This document shows, one piece after another, positions 53,336 through 61,153 of a stretch of DNA of 64,000 nt. Source of the DNA: Fusobacterium perfoetens. Its GTDB lineage: Bacteria > Fusobacteriota > Fusobacteriia > Fusobacteriales > Fusobacteriaceae. Position numbers and translations under genes: made by a program. The stretch lies in the NCBI RefSeq assembly GCF_021531595.1, contig NZ_JADYUD010000003.1, forward strand, positions 116,875 to 180,874. The letters run 5' to 3'. The notes beneath the pieces were generated by a model that saw only the letters and a program-made list of their open reading frames with translations, did not search any database and was not told the origin of the DNA. Position 1 is the stretch's first letter. Every line of letters begins with the position of its first letter.

Positions 53336-54784
53336 ATGCTAACATTAATACCTATTATTATATATCTGATGGCTATGCTTGGAATAGCTTACAAAGTTAA
53401 TCAGATTAAACACAGTGAAAATGTAAACTTTACAGAGGAATACTACATAGGAAGCAGAAAAATGGGAGGACTTGTCTTAGCAATGACAATAATTGCCACT
53501 TATGTAGGGGCAAGTTCTTTTATAGGAGGGCCTGGAGTTGCTTATAAACTTGGACTTGGTTGGGTTCTTCTTGCTTGTATTCAAGTTCCTACTGCTTTTC
53601 TTACTCTTGGAATTCTTGGAAAAAAATTAGCTGTAATTTCAAGAAAAATAGGAGGAGTTACAATTATAGATCTTTTAAGAGCGAGATATAAAAGTGATAT
53701 AGTTGTTATTTTAAGTTCTGTTACTATGCTTATATTTTTTATAGGTTCAATAGTGGCTCAGTTTGTAGGTGGAGGAAGACTTTTTGAAAGTGTTACAGGA
53801 TATCCTTATTATATAGGGCTTACAATTTTTGCAGTAGTTGTAATTGCTTATACTACTTTTGGAGGTTTCAGAGCTGTTGCCTTAACTGATGCTGTTCAAG
53901 GACTTGTAATGCTTGCAGCAACAGGGGTGCTTTTCTTTGTTATCCTTCAAAAAGGTGGAGGAATGGAAAACATTATGAGAAAAGTAGCTGAAGTTAATCC
54001 TGATCTTTTAACTCCTTCATCAGGTGGAAATATAGGAAAATCATTTATTATGTCTTTCTGGGTTCTTGTAGGAATTGGAATTTTAGGACTTCCTGCAACA
54101 GCTGTAAGATGTATGGGATTTAAGGATACAAAAGCTATGCATAGAGCAATGGTAATAGGAACTTCTGTTGTTGGAATACTTATGCTGGGAATGCACCTTG
54201 TGGGAGTTATGGGAGTGGCTGTAGAACCAGGAATAGATGTAGGAGATAAAATTATTCCTATTTTAGCTCTTAAAAATCTTCATCCAGTTCTTGCAGGAAT
54301 ATTTATAGGAGGACCTCTTGCTGCTATAATGTCAACAGTGGATTCTTTCCTTATTCTTACTTCTGCTACTATTGTAAAAGATTTATATCTTCATTATGTA
54401 GATAAAAATGCAAGCACAGAGAAAATAAAAAAATTATCTCTTATGACATCTTTAGGATTTGGAATACTTGTGTTCGTATTGGCACTTAATCCACCTAATC
54501 TTCTTGTATGGATAAATCTTTTTGCACTTGCAGGTCAGGAAGCAGCTTTCTTCTGTCCTATTATTTTTGGAATATACTGGAAAAGAGCAAATGCAACAGG
54601 AGCTATTGCTTCTATGGTTTTTGGAGTAATAAGCTATCTTTACTTTGTAATATGTAAAGTTGATGTTTATGGAATGCATACAATAGTACCTGCTATTGTT
54701 ATTGCAATTATTGTTTTTGTTGTCGGATCTTTAGCAGGAGAAAAAACAGACGACGAGACATTAAAAATCTTTTTTGATATTTAA
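53336..54784 (+). CDS. panF: Sodium/pantothenate symporter
   Basis: A 482-residue SSS-family transporter with about 13 membrane segments. ATYVGASSFIGGPGVAYKLGL and FGGFRAVALTDAVQGLVML are family signatures, with GLPATAVRCMGFKD and GPLAAIMSTVDSFLILTSA conserved in PanF. It imports pantothenate with Na+. The pairing with yhdT makes this assignment firmer than the family alone would. A terminator follows. Confidence 0.92.
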   Translation: MLTLIPIIIYLMAMLGIAYKVNQIKHSENVNFTEEYYIGSRKMGGLVLAMTIIATYVGASSFIGGPGVAYKLGLGWVLLACIQVPTAFLTLGILGKKLAVISRKIGGVTIIDLLRARYKSDIVVILSSVTMLIFFIGSIVAQFVGGGRLFESVTGYPYYIGLTIFAVVVIAYTTFGGFRAVALTDAVQGLVMLAATGVLFFVILQKGGGMENIMRKVAEVNPDLLTPSSGGNIGKSFIMSFWVLVGIGILGLPATAVRCMGFKDTKAMHRAMVIGTSVVGILMLGMHLVGVMGVAVEPGIDVGDKIIPILALKNLHPVLAGIFIGGPLAAIMSTVDSFLILTSATIVKDLYLHYVDKNASTEKIKKLSLMTSLGFGILVFVLALNPPNLLVWINLFALAGQEAAFFCPIIFGIYWKRANATGAIASMVFGVISYLYFVICKVDVYGMHTIVPAIVIAIIVFVVGSLAGEKTDDETLKIFFDI

Positions 54785-54821
54785 TTTTGTATAATTTAAT
54801 AAAAAACTAAATCTTGATAAT

Positions 54822-54852
54822 AAAAGGCAGATATAATTTCTGCCTTTTTTAC
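54822..54852 (+). terminator. Terminator of yhdT-panF
   Basis: AAAAGGCAGA (54822-54831) and TCTGCCTTTTTT (54839-54850) pair around a short loop; T-rich tail. Confidence 0.8.
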
Positions 54853-54862
54853 TTTTTTGATA

Positions 54863-54895
54863 AAAAACCAGTCTGAAACACTTATCAGACTGGCT
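54863..54895 (-). terminator. Terminator of the HesB-like selenoprotein gene
   Basis: CCAGTCTGA (54868-54876) pairs with TCAGACTGG (54885-54893); minus-strand TTTTTTATC follows. It sits just past the stop at 54899 and supports this being a real gene end. Confidence 0.8.
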
Positions 54896-54898
54896 TTA

Positions 54899-55195
54899 TT
54901 ATTTTTCAAATACCTCAACACTTAAAATCATCATATTAAAAAATGATAAATTAGATTTTATTCTTATCTCTAAAGAGTTATCTATGTTTTCAGGAATAAA
55001 AACCTTTATATTTTTATATTCCTCAACATTATAAAAAATATCTTTATTTATTTCTTCTTCACTTTTTATAAATTCGCCCCGAATTATGTCAACACATCCA
55101 GCTCAGCCAAATTTATTCATTTCTTTTTTTAGAACGATTCCGCAAAAGCCTCTATTCTCAGCAAAATTTAGAACTTTATCACTTATAAGAACCAT
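54899..55195 (-). CDS. HesB-like selenoprotein (UGA/Sec at codon 31)
   Basis: Not seen by ordinary ORF calling because of an in-frame UGA at 55103-55105. Read as Sec, the gene runs from ATG 55195 (AAGGAG ribosome site) to TAA, 98 residues. The start is MVLISDKVLNFAENRG and the Sec motif is NKFGUAGCVDIIRG, a Sec-x-x-Cys pair (U31, C34). Total length, the N-terminal ISDKV and the C-terminal strand-rich part fit the HesB-like (seleno)protein family related to IscA-type proteins; function unknown, possibly redox or Fe-S. A SECIS-like hairpin lies 17 nt after the UGA, and a terminator follows the stop. It is 19 bp after batD, so cotranscribed. Confidence 0.88.
55068..55088 (-). promoter_or_regulatory. 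SECIS-like hairpin of the HesB-like selenoprotein
   Basis: RNA AAUUCG pairs with CGAAUU around a GGG loop (55071-55085), extended by A-U pairs. It starts 17 nt after the UGA; position, size and exposed loop G match bacterial SECIS elements. Confidence 0.75.
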
Positions 55196-55214
55196 AATTC
55201 TCCTTTTATAATAA

Positions 55215-56591
55215 TTATTTTTTTCTTTTTAATTTAAAAATGTACAGAGCTTCAATAACAGCAATGATAGCAAAAATAATTGCTGCAAAGGAAGATTTTG
55301 TATTTTTTATTTCATTTTTATTTTTTACAGCTGTGTTTTCAAAAGTCTGAACTTCAGATTTACCTTCTTTTTCATCTGAAATAATGAAATTATTTTCATA
55401 TTTATTTTCTTCATATACAGAAGTAAAATCCTCTTTTTCATAGTCAGTTTCATAAAACTCTTCATCACTCATAATGTTTACTGAGTCTGATGAAATTATA
55501 AATTCATCATATTCTCTTTCAACAGGGTTAAAATATGGTATTTTTATCTGAGGAGGTTTAAGATCTCCTGAATGTTTTGGTATAAAGATTATAACATACT
55601 TTTTTTCTGCTGAATAAACATGATCTAAAACATGTTCATCAAACATTATTATATTTTCTTTTATTCTGAAATTATCGTCATCTGAATACACAATTTTTTC
55701 TAATTTATCTAGATTTACAGTTCCAAAAAGTTTCAGTCTTAAAACAAGAACCTTTTTATCTTTTATAGTTTCTTCAGACCATTTATAATTTCCTTTAAGT
55801 TTTCCTACAACTCCTTGAAAATTTTCAGGTTTATTTTCTTCTGGAAGAGGAAGAACATTTATTCCTATCTCTTTAAATCCTAGATATACAGGATTTTTTT
55901 CTTTATCATCATCAGTTGTTTCAGTGATGCTTATTCCTCCTGTTTTAATAAGTTTTTGTCCAGCAGAAACAGGTTCAAGTATACTTCTGAAAAGAACAAG
56001 CTCAATTTGCTCTTTCCCATTAACAGTTACTCTTTTTGGGATAGCAAAACCTCTTCCATCTCTTGGAGTGACATTTTTTATAGAAAATCCATTAAATACA
56101 GGTGTAGAAACATAACTGTAATTGCTTATAGATTTTTTTATTATAACTTTTTCTACAAAAGGAATTTTTTCTCCATAATAGTAATCTCTTTTGTAGTTTG
56201 TTGTTTCAAGAATAAATTTTTCTTCTCCACTTTCTTTTCTTTCTTTTGAAATGTTTAAAGTTATACGATTTGAAACAGTTCCACTTTTAGATTTTACAAT
56301 AAGTGAGACAATTCCTTCTAACTGAGGAGAAAGAGTATAAATATCAGATTTTGAATATTTTACTTTTTTTCCATCTGTGGTGTTATAGTTTGAACGGCTT
56401 CCCATAGACATTATTTTAAAATTATCTATACCTTCTATTTCGTATTCAGATTTTGTTTCATTTAAAAATTCAATAGTAAGTATGATATTTTGTTTTACAG
56501 CAGGATTACTGTCATCAACGCCTATTTTAATTTCCGAAAGAGATGTTATACTAATTATAAGAAATATAAGAACCTTAAAAATTTTTTTCAT
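55215..56591 (-). CDS. batD: BatD-family protein
   Basis: The start is taken at ATG 56591 (MKKIFKVLIFLIISITSLSE), with GGGAAGG upstream, giving 458 residues with a proper signal peptide; the open frame extends further but lacks sense as a secreted protein. BatD features: IKIGVDDSNPAVKQNIILTI, then tandem beta-sandwich domains, and a C-terminal membrane segment followed by KLKRKK. BatD is linked to oxygen or stress tolerance in bacteria, but the batA/B/C genes are not here. It is cotranscribed with the HesB-like selenoprotein. Confidence 0.83.
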   Translation of the reverse strand: MKKIFKVLIFLIISITSLSEIKIGVDDSNPAVKQNIILTIEFLNETKSEYEIEGIDNFKIMSMGSRSNYNTTDGKKVKYSKSDIYTLSPQLEGIVSLIVKSKSGTVSNRITLNISKERKESGEEKFILETTNYKRDYYYGEKIPFVEKVIIKKSISNYSYVSTPVFNGFSIKNVTPRDGRGFAIPKRVTVNGKEQIELVLFRSILEPVSAGQKLIKTGGISITETTDDDKEKNPVYLGFKEIGINVLPLPEENKPENFQGVVGKLKGNYKWSEETIKDKKVLVLRLKLFGTVNLDKLEKIVYSDDDNFRIKENIIMFDEHVLDHVYSAEKKYVIIFIPKHSGDLKPPQIKIPYFNPVEREYDEFIISSDSVNIMSDEEFYETDYEKEDFTSVYEENKYENNFIISDEKEGKSEVQTFENTAVKNKNEIKNTKSSFAAIIFAIIAVIEALYIFKLKRKK

Positions 56592-56685
56592 TGCCTTAAC
56601 CTTCCCATCAAAAACAAGTTTTAATATATTTTTTTTAGACGATGCTGTATACCTGATAGTTGTTTTCATATATTTTCCTGTTTGC

Positions 56686-57081
56686 TTATTTTTCAAGTTT
56701 TTCCAAAAATTCCTTTGGAATTCTTGCTATTTTTTTCTTTTCATAATCAAATACAGCCATTTTCGTCATACCTTTTATAACTATATCGTTATTTTTGTTT
56801 AAAATTTCATATTCTATATTGAAAGTTATTCTTTCAGGTTGTACATTTACTATTCTGCAAAGAAGTGTCTCTCCCAAAAAAACTTCTTTTAAATAATAAA
56901 CATGTGATTCCAGTTGTATAAGCCCTTTTCCTTCAATATTTGCTTCATCATAACCAATGGAATTAAGCCATTCCATTCTTGTTTGTTGGAAAATGATAAG
57001 TGCTCGTTCATTTCCCATGTGACCGCCATAGTTAATGTCGGAAACTATTACTTTATAATCTGTTTCATAAAGATTTTTCAT
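56686..57081 (-). CDS. Acyl-CoA thioesterase, 4HBT hot-dog fold
   Basis: A 131-residue hot-dog protein. VSDINYGGHMGNERALIIFQ carries the YbgC-like catalytic region (Asn/Gly-His-Met-Gly), and FNIEYEILNKNND and MTKMAVFDYEKKK are typical strands. It hydrolyses acyl-CoA or acyl-ACP thioesters. It lies 94 bp upstream of batD. GAGAGGAAC precedes the ATG. Confidence 0.87.
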   Translation of the reverse strand: MKNLYETDYKVIVSDINYGGHMGNERALIIFQQTRMEWLNSIGYDEANIEGKGLIQLESHVYYLKEVFLGETLLCRIVNVQPERITFNIEYEILNKNNDIVIKGMTKMAVFDYEKKKIARIPKEFLEKLEK

Positions 57082-57169
57082 TATGTTCCTCTCTTCTGTT
57101 TTTGGTTAAAATTATAAGTATTTAATAATAATACTATTGTTATTATACCATTCATTTAAGAAAAATACA

Positions 57170-57203
57170 AAAAAAGAAGAGAGACAGAAGTCTCTCCTCT
57201 TAA
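57170..57203 (-). terminator. Terminator of ppdK
   Basis: In minus-strand reading AAGAGGAGAGAC closes on GTCTCTCTTCTT and is followed by TTTTTTTG. Confidence 0.8.
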
Positions 57204-57225
57204 AAGGGATTATTTAGGCAAATAT

Positions 57226-59835
57226 CTATTTTCCTTGTTTAATTTTACCTTGTGCAGCAGCTATTTTAGCTATAAGTATTCTGTATGGAGAACATGATAC
57301 ATAGTTAAGTCCTAAAGAGTTACAGAATTCAACGCTACGAGGTTCTCCTCCATGTTCACCACAGATTCCAAGTTTAATATCAGGTCTTGTTTTTCTTCCT
57401 TTTTCAATAGCCATTTTCATAAGCTGACCTACACCATTTTTATCAATGCTTATAAATGGATCTTTTTCAAATACATTTTTATCAACATATTCTTTTATAA
57501 ATTTACCTGCGTCATCTCTTGAGAATCCAAAAGTAATCTGAGTAAGGTCATTAGTTCCGAAACTGAAGAATTCAGCTTCTTCAGCTATTTCATCAGCAGT
57601 TAAACAAGCACGAGGAACTTCAATCATTGTACCAACTTTATATTCAAGTCTTGTTTTCTTTTTAGCAAATATTTCTTCAATAGCAGCTGTTATTTTTTCT
57701 TTTACATATTTAAGTTCATTCTTTTCAACAACAAGAGGAATCATGATTTCTGGTTTAACATCTATTCCTTGTTCTTTTACTTCAATGGCAGCTTCTATAA
57801 TTGCTCTTGCCTGCATTTCATAAATTTCAGGATAAGTTATAGCAAGTCTGCATCCTCTGTGTCCAAGCATAGGGTTAACTTCATGAAGATAAGCTATTCT
57901 TTCTTGAATTACATTGAAAGGCTTTCTCATAAGTTCTGCAAGTTTTTTCTGATCAGCTTCTCCTTTAGGAAGGAATTCGTGTAAAGGAGGATCAAGAAGT
58001 CTTACAGTTACAGGTTTTCCTTTCATAAGTTCAAATATATCATGGAAGTCTTTTTTCTGGAATGGATATATTTTTGCAAGAGCTCTGTCTCTTTCAAGTC
58101 TTGAATTAGAAACTATCATTTCTCTTACAGCCCATATTCTTTCTTCACCGAAGAACATATGTTCAGTTCTGCAAAGTCCTATTCCTTCTGCTCCAAATTT
58201 TAATCCTGCAGCACAGTCTCTAGGAGTGTCTGCATTCATTCTTACTCCAAGATCTCTTATTTCATCAACCCAGCTGATAAATTTTTCAAATGCACCAGTA
58301 AGTTCAATTTCTGTTTTAGGAACTTCTCCCATATAAACTTTACCACTAGAACCATCAAGAGATATAAATTCTCCTTGTTTTATAACAACTCCTCTTGATT
58401 CAAGTTCTTTCTTTTCTTCATTTATTGTAAGTTCACTGCATCCACATACACAGCATTTTCCCATTCCTCTTGCAACAACAGCAGCATGGGAAGTCATTCC
58501 TCCACGAACAGTTAAGATACCATCAGCAATGTTCATTCCTTCAATATCTTCAGGGGAAGTTTCAACTCTTACAAGTATTCCTCCACCATTTTCTTTTATA
58601 GATTTACAGTCAAAGAATACTTTTCCTGATGCTGCACCTGGAGATGCTGCAAGTCCTTCTCCAATTTCTTTAGCCTCTTTTATACCTTCTTTTGAGAATG
58701 TTTTGTGAAGAAGCTGATCTATACTCTTAGGATCTATTCTAAGAATAGCTTCTTCTTTTGTGATAAGTCCTTCTTCAACCATATCAACAGCAATGTTTAT
58801 AGCAGCTTTTGAAGTTCTTTTTCCATTTCTTGTCTGAAGCATATAGAATTTTCCTCTTTCAATAGTAAATTCCATATCCTGCATATCTTTGTAGTGTTTT
58901 TCAAGAGTATGGCAGATATTTACAAACTGATTAAACATATCTGGCATTTCTTCAGCAAGCTTATCTATACTTTCAGGAGTTCTTATTCCTGCAACAACAT
59001 CTTCCCCTTGTGCATTCATTAAGTATTCACCGAAAATTTTATTTTCCCCAGTAGAAGGATTTCTTGTAAATGCAACTCCTGTTCCAGAATTTGTTCCCAT
59101 ATTACCGAAAACCATAGACTGAACATTTACAGCAGTTCCAGGAAGTCCTGTGATTTCATTAAGTTCTCTGTATATTATAGCTCTTGGATTGTTCCAAGAA
59201 TTAAATACTGCTTTAACAGCACTTATAAGCTGTTCCATAGGATCTGAATAGAAATCTTCTCCTGTTTCTTCAGCATATAAATCTTTAAATTGTTTAGTTA
59301 TAAGTTTTAAATCTTCTACATCTAAATCAAGATCGCTTGTTATTCCTTTTGATTCTTTTACTTTATCCATAATAATGTCAAATTTATATTTTGGCACTTC
59401 TTTAACAACATCACCAAACATTTGAATAAATCTTCTGTATGAGTCCCATGCAAGTCTTGGGTTATTAGTGATAGCTGCAAGAGATTCAACAGTTATATCA
59501 TTAAGTCCAAGGTTAAGAATAGTATCCATCATTCCAGGCATTGATACAGCAGCTCCTGATCTTACAGATACAAGAAGAGGATTTTCTCCATGTCCGAAAG
59601 TCTTTCCAGTTTTTTCTTCCAGTTTTTTAATACTTTCGCAGATTTCATCTCTTAGTTCGTCCCATATTTTTTTATCTTGATTATAGAACTCGCTGCACGC
59701 TTCAGTTGTGATAGTAAATCCTGTTGGAACAGGAAGACCTATATGTGTCATTTCAGCTAGGTTAGCTCCTTTTCCTCCAAGAAGATCTTTCATGTCCTTA
59801 TTACCTTCGTCAAATAAGTAAATAAATTTTTTCAT
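57226..59835 (-). CDS. ppdK: Pyruvate, phosphate dikinase
   Basis: The start is ATG 59835 behind AAGGAGG, giving 869 residues. The N-terminal ATP-grasp domain begins LFDEGNKDMKDLLGGKGANLAEM. The phosphohistidine is in GGMTSHAAVVARGMGK (near residue 450). The C-terminal PEP/pyruvate barrel has GAEGIGLCRTEHMFF and GTMIEVPRACL, with the catalytic Cys near residue 825 (LGICGEHGG). It interconverts pyruvate + ATP + Pi and PEP + AMP + PPi. The regulator gene is immediately upstream. Confidence 0.97.
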   Translation of the reverse strand: MKKFIYLFDEGNKDMKDLLGGKGANLAEMTHIGLPVPTGFTITTEACSEFYNQDKKIWDELRDEICESIKKLEEKTGKTFGHGENPLLVSVRSGAAVSMPGMMDTILNLGLNDITVESLAAITNNPRLAWDSYRRFIQMFGDVVKEVPKYKFDIIMDKVKESKGITSDLDLDVEDLKLITKQFKDLYAEETGEDFYSDPMEQLISAVKAVFNSWNNPRAIIYRELNEITGLPGTAVNVQSMVFGNMGTNSGTGVAFTRNPSTGENKIFGEYLMNAQGEDVVAGIRTPESIDKLAEEMPDMFNQFVNICHTLEKHYKDMQDMEFTIERGKFYMLQTRNGKRTSKAAINIAVDMVEEGLITKEEAILRIDPKSIDQLLHKTFSKEGIKEAKEIGEGLAASPGAASGKVFFDCKSIKENGGGILVRVETSPEDIEGMNIADGILTVRGGMTSHAAVVARGMGKCCVCGCSELTINEEKKELESRGVVIKQGEFISLDGSSGKVYMGEVPKTEIELTGAFEKFISWVDEIRDLGVRMNADTPRDCAAGLKFGAEGIGLCRTEHMFFGEERIWAVREMIVSNSRLERDRALAKIYPFQKKDFHDIFELMKGKPVTVRLLDPPLHEFLPKGEADQKKLAELMRKPFNVIQERIAYLHEVNPMLGHRGCRLAITYPEIYEMQARAIIEAAIEVKEQGIDVKPEIMIPLVVEKNELKYVKEKITAAIEEIFAKKKTRLEYKVGTMIEVPRACLTADEIAEEAEFFSFGTNDLTQITFGFSRDDAGKFIKEYVDKNVFEKDPFISIDKNGVGQLMKMAIEKGRKTRPDIKLGICGEHGGEPRSVEFCNSLGLNYVSCSPYRILIAKIAAAQGKIKQGK

Positions 59836-59901
59836 AACAAATGCCTCCTTCGTGTTATTCACTGGAATGTATATAATTTCTAAAATTTTACACTATGTTT
59901 T

Positions 59902-60720
59902 TTATAAAAGTTCTTGTTCTTTCATTATCTCTACTATAACCTGAGCTGTTTCTTCAATAGCTTTCTGTGAAACATCTATTACAGGACAGCCAAGTTTTTT
60001 CATAATTTTTTCTGCATAGTCAAGTTCTTCTATTATTCTTGAAAGGGAAGAATAGGTTGAACCATTTCTAAGACCTATGCATCTTACTCTTTCTGTTCTT
60101 ATTTTGTTAAGCATTTCAATAGAATTAGTAAGTCCTATTATTTTTTTCTTAGGAATTTCAAATAATTCTTTAGGAGGCTCAACTTCTGGTACAAGTGGTA
60201 TATTAAGAACCTTTAAGTACATTTTATTTGCTATATAGATGCTAAGAGGTGTTTTTGAAGTTCTTGAAATTCCTACAAGAACAAGGTCTGCTTCGTGAAG
60301 CATATGCTGATCTTTACCGTCGTCATATTTAACAGCGAACTCAATGGCTTCAATTCTTCCGAAATACTTTTCATCCATTACTCTATATGCTCCTGATTTT
60401 CTTTTAGGCTCTTCTCCAGTCTGTGCCTGCAGTGCTGATAAAAGAGGGCTTAAAAGGTCAGAATAATTAATTTTGTTTTCTGCACAAAATTCTTTTATTC
60501 TTTTTACAACATCAACATTTACAAGAGTAAAAAGAATGAATGAATTTGAATAATCTTTAATTTTTTTCAGTTCTCTTTCAAGAGCACTAACAGTAGAAAC
60601 CTTTATATGCCTTACAATATTATACTTTTCTATATCAAATTGACTAAGAGCACATCTTAATACTTGTTCCCCTGATTCTCCAAATGAGTCTGAAAAAATA
60701 TGTACAGTTAATCTATTCAT
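59902..60720 (-). CDS. PPDK regulatory protein (DUF299 bifunctional kinase/pyrophosphorylase)
   Basis: The start is ATG 60720 behind GGAGGGAAG, giving 272 residues. Motifs: HIFSDSFGESGEQVL, the P-loop-like VLVGISRTSKTPLSIY, and IPLVPEVEPPKELFEI. In this family the protein phosphorylates PPDK with ADP and dephosphorylates it with Pi, switching PEP synthesis on or off. Its place directly upstream of ppdK (66 bp) supports this strongly over the PEP synthase branch. Confidence 0.92.
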   Translation of the reverse strand: MNRLTVHIFSDSFGESGEQVLRCALSQFDIEKYNIVRHIKVSTVSALERELKKIKDYSNSFILFTLVNVDVVKRIKEFCAENKINYSDLLSPLLSALQAQTGEEPKRKSGAYRVMDEKYFGRIEAIEFAVKYDDGKDQHMLHEADLVLVGISRTSKTPLSIYIANKMYLKVLNIPLVPEVEPPKELFEIPKKKIIGLTNSIEMLNKIRTERVRCIGLRNGSTYSSLSRIIEELDYAEKIMKKLGCPVIDVSQKAIEETAQVIVEIMKEQELL

Positions 60721-60981
60721 AAAAACTTCCCTCCATAAATTTTTCAAACGAAAAAGTAAATTTCTAAAGTAATCTTACACCATCTTAAAAAAAATTGCAA
60801 ATAAATATTAAAAATTAATCAAAAAAAGAGTAAAAATTAATCAAAACATAAAAAAATAAAATTTATACTTGTATTTTTGTATGAGATTTTCTTATATGTA
60901 TTTTTCGGAAAATCTTCTTTATTCCCTTTAAAATTTTATTTTTTTCTGTTAAAAAAATTTTTTCTAAAACAGATTATTCAT

Positions 60982-60997
60982 TTCCAATATATAGTGT
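60982..60997 (+). promoter_or_regulatory. NrdR box 1
   Basis: TTCCAATATATAGTGT matches the NrdR-box consensus ACACAATATATAGTGT at 14 of 16 positions. Confidence 0.6.
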
Positions 60998-61039
60998 GTC
61001 AACCACTTTTTCTTAACTCTTAAATGAGATAAAATCTGC

Positions 61040-61068
61040 TTGCAATTTTCTGGAAAAAATACTAATAT
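61040..61068 (+). promoter_or_regulatory. Promoter of nrdDG
   Basis: TTGCAA (61040-61045), a 17-bp spacer and TAATAT (61063-61068), lying between the two NrdR boxes. Confidence 0.5.
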
Positions 61069-61091
61069 GTAGTAGTTGTTTTTTAACATGA

Positions 61092-61107
61092 ACACAAGAT
61101 ATTGTGT
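61092..61107 (+). promoter_or_regulatory. NrdR box 2
   Basis: ACACAAGATATTGTGT is a palindromic match to the NrdR-box consensus, about 47 nt before the nrdD start. Box pairs are normal, but the 110-bp separation here is longer than the common ~30 bp. Confidence 0.7.
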
Positions 61108-61153
61108 TCTTATTTTATCTTAAAACATGGATTGCTTATTTAAGGAGAGGACT

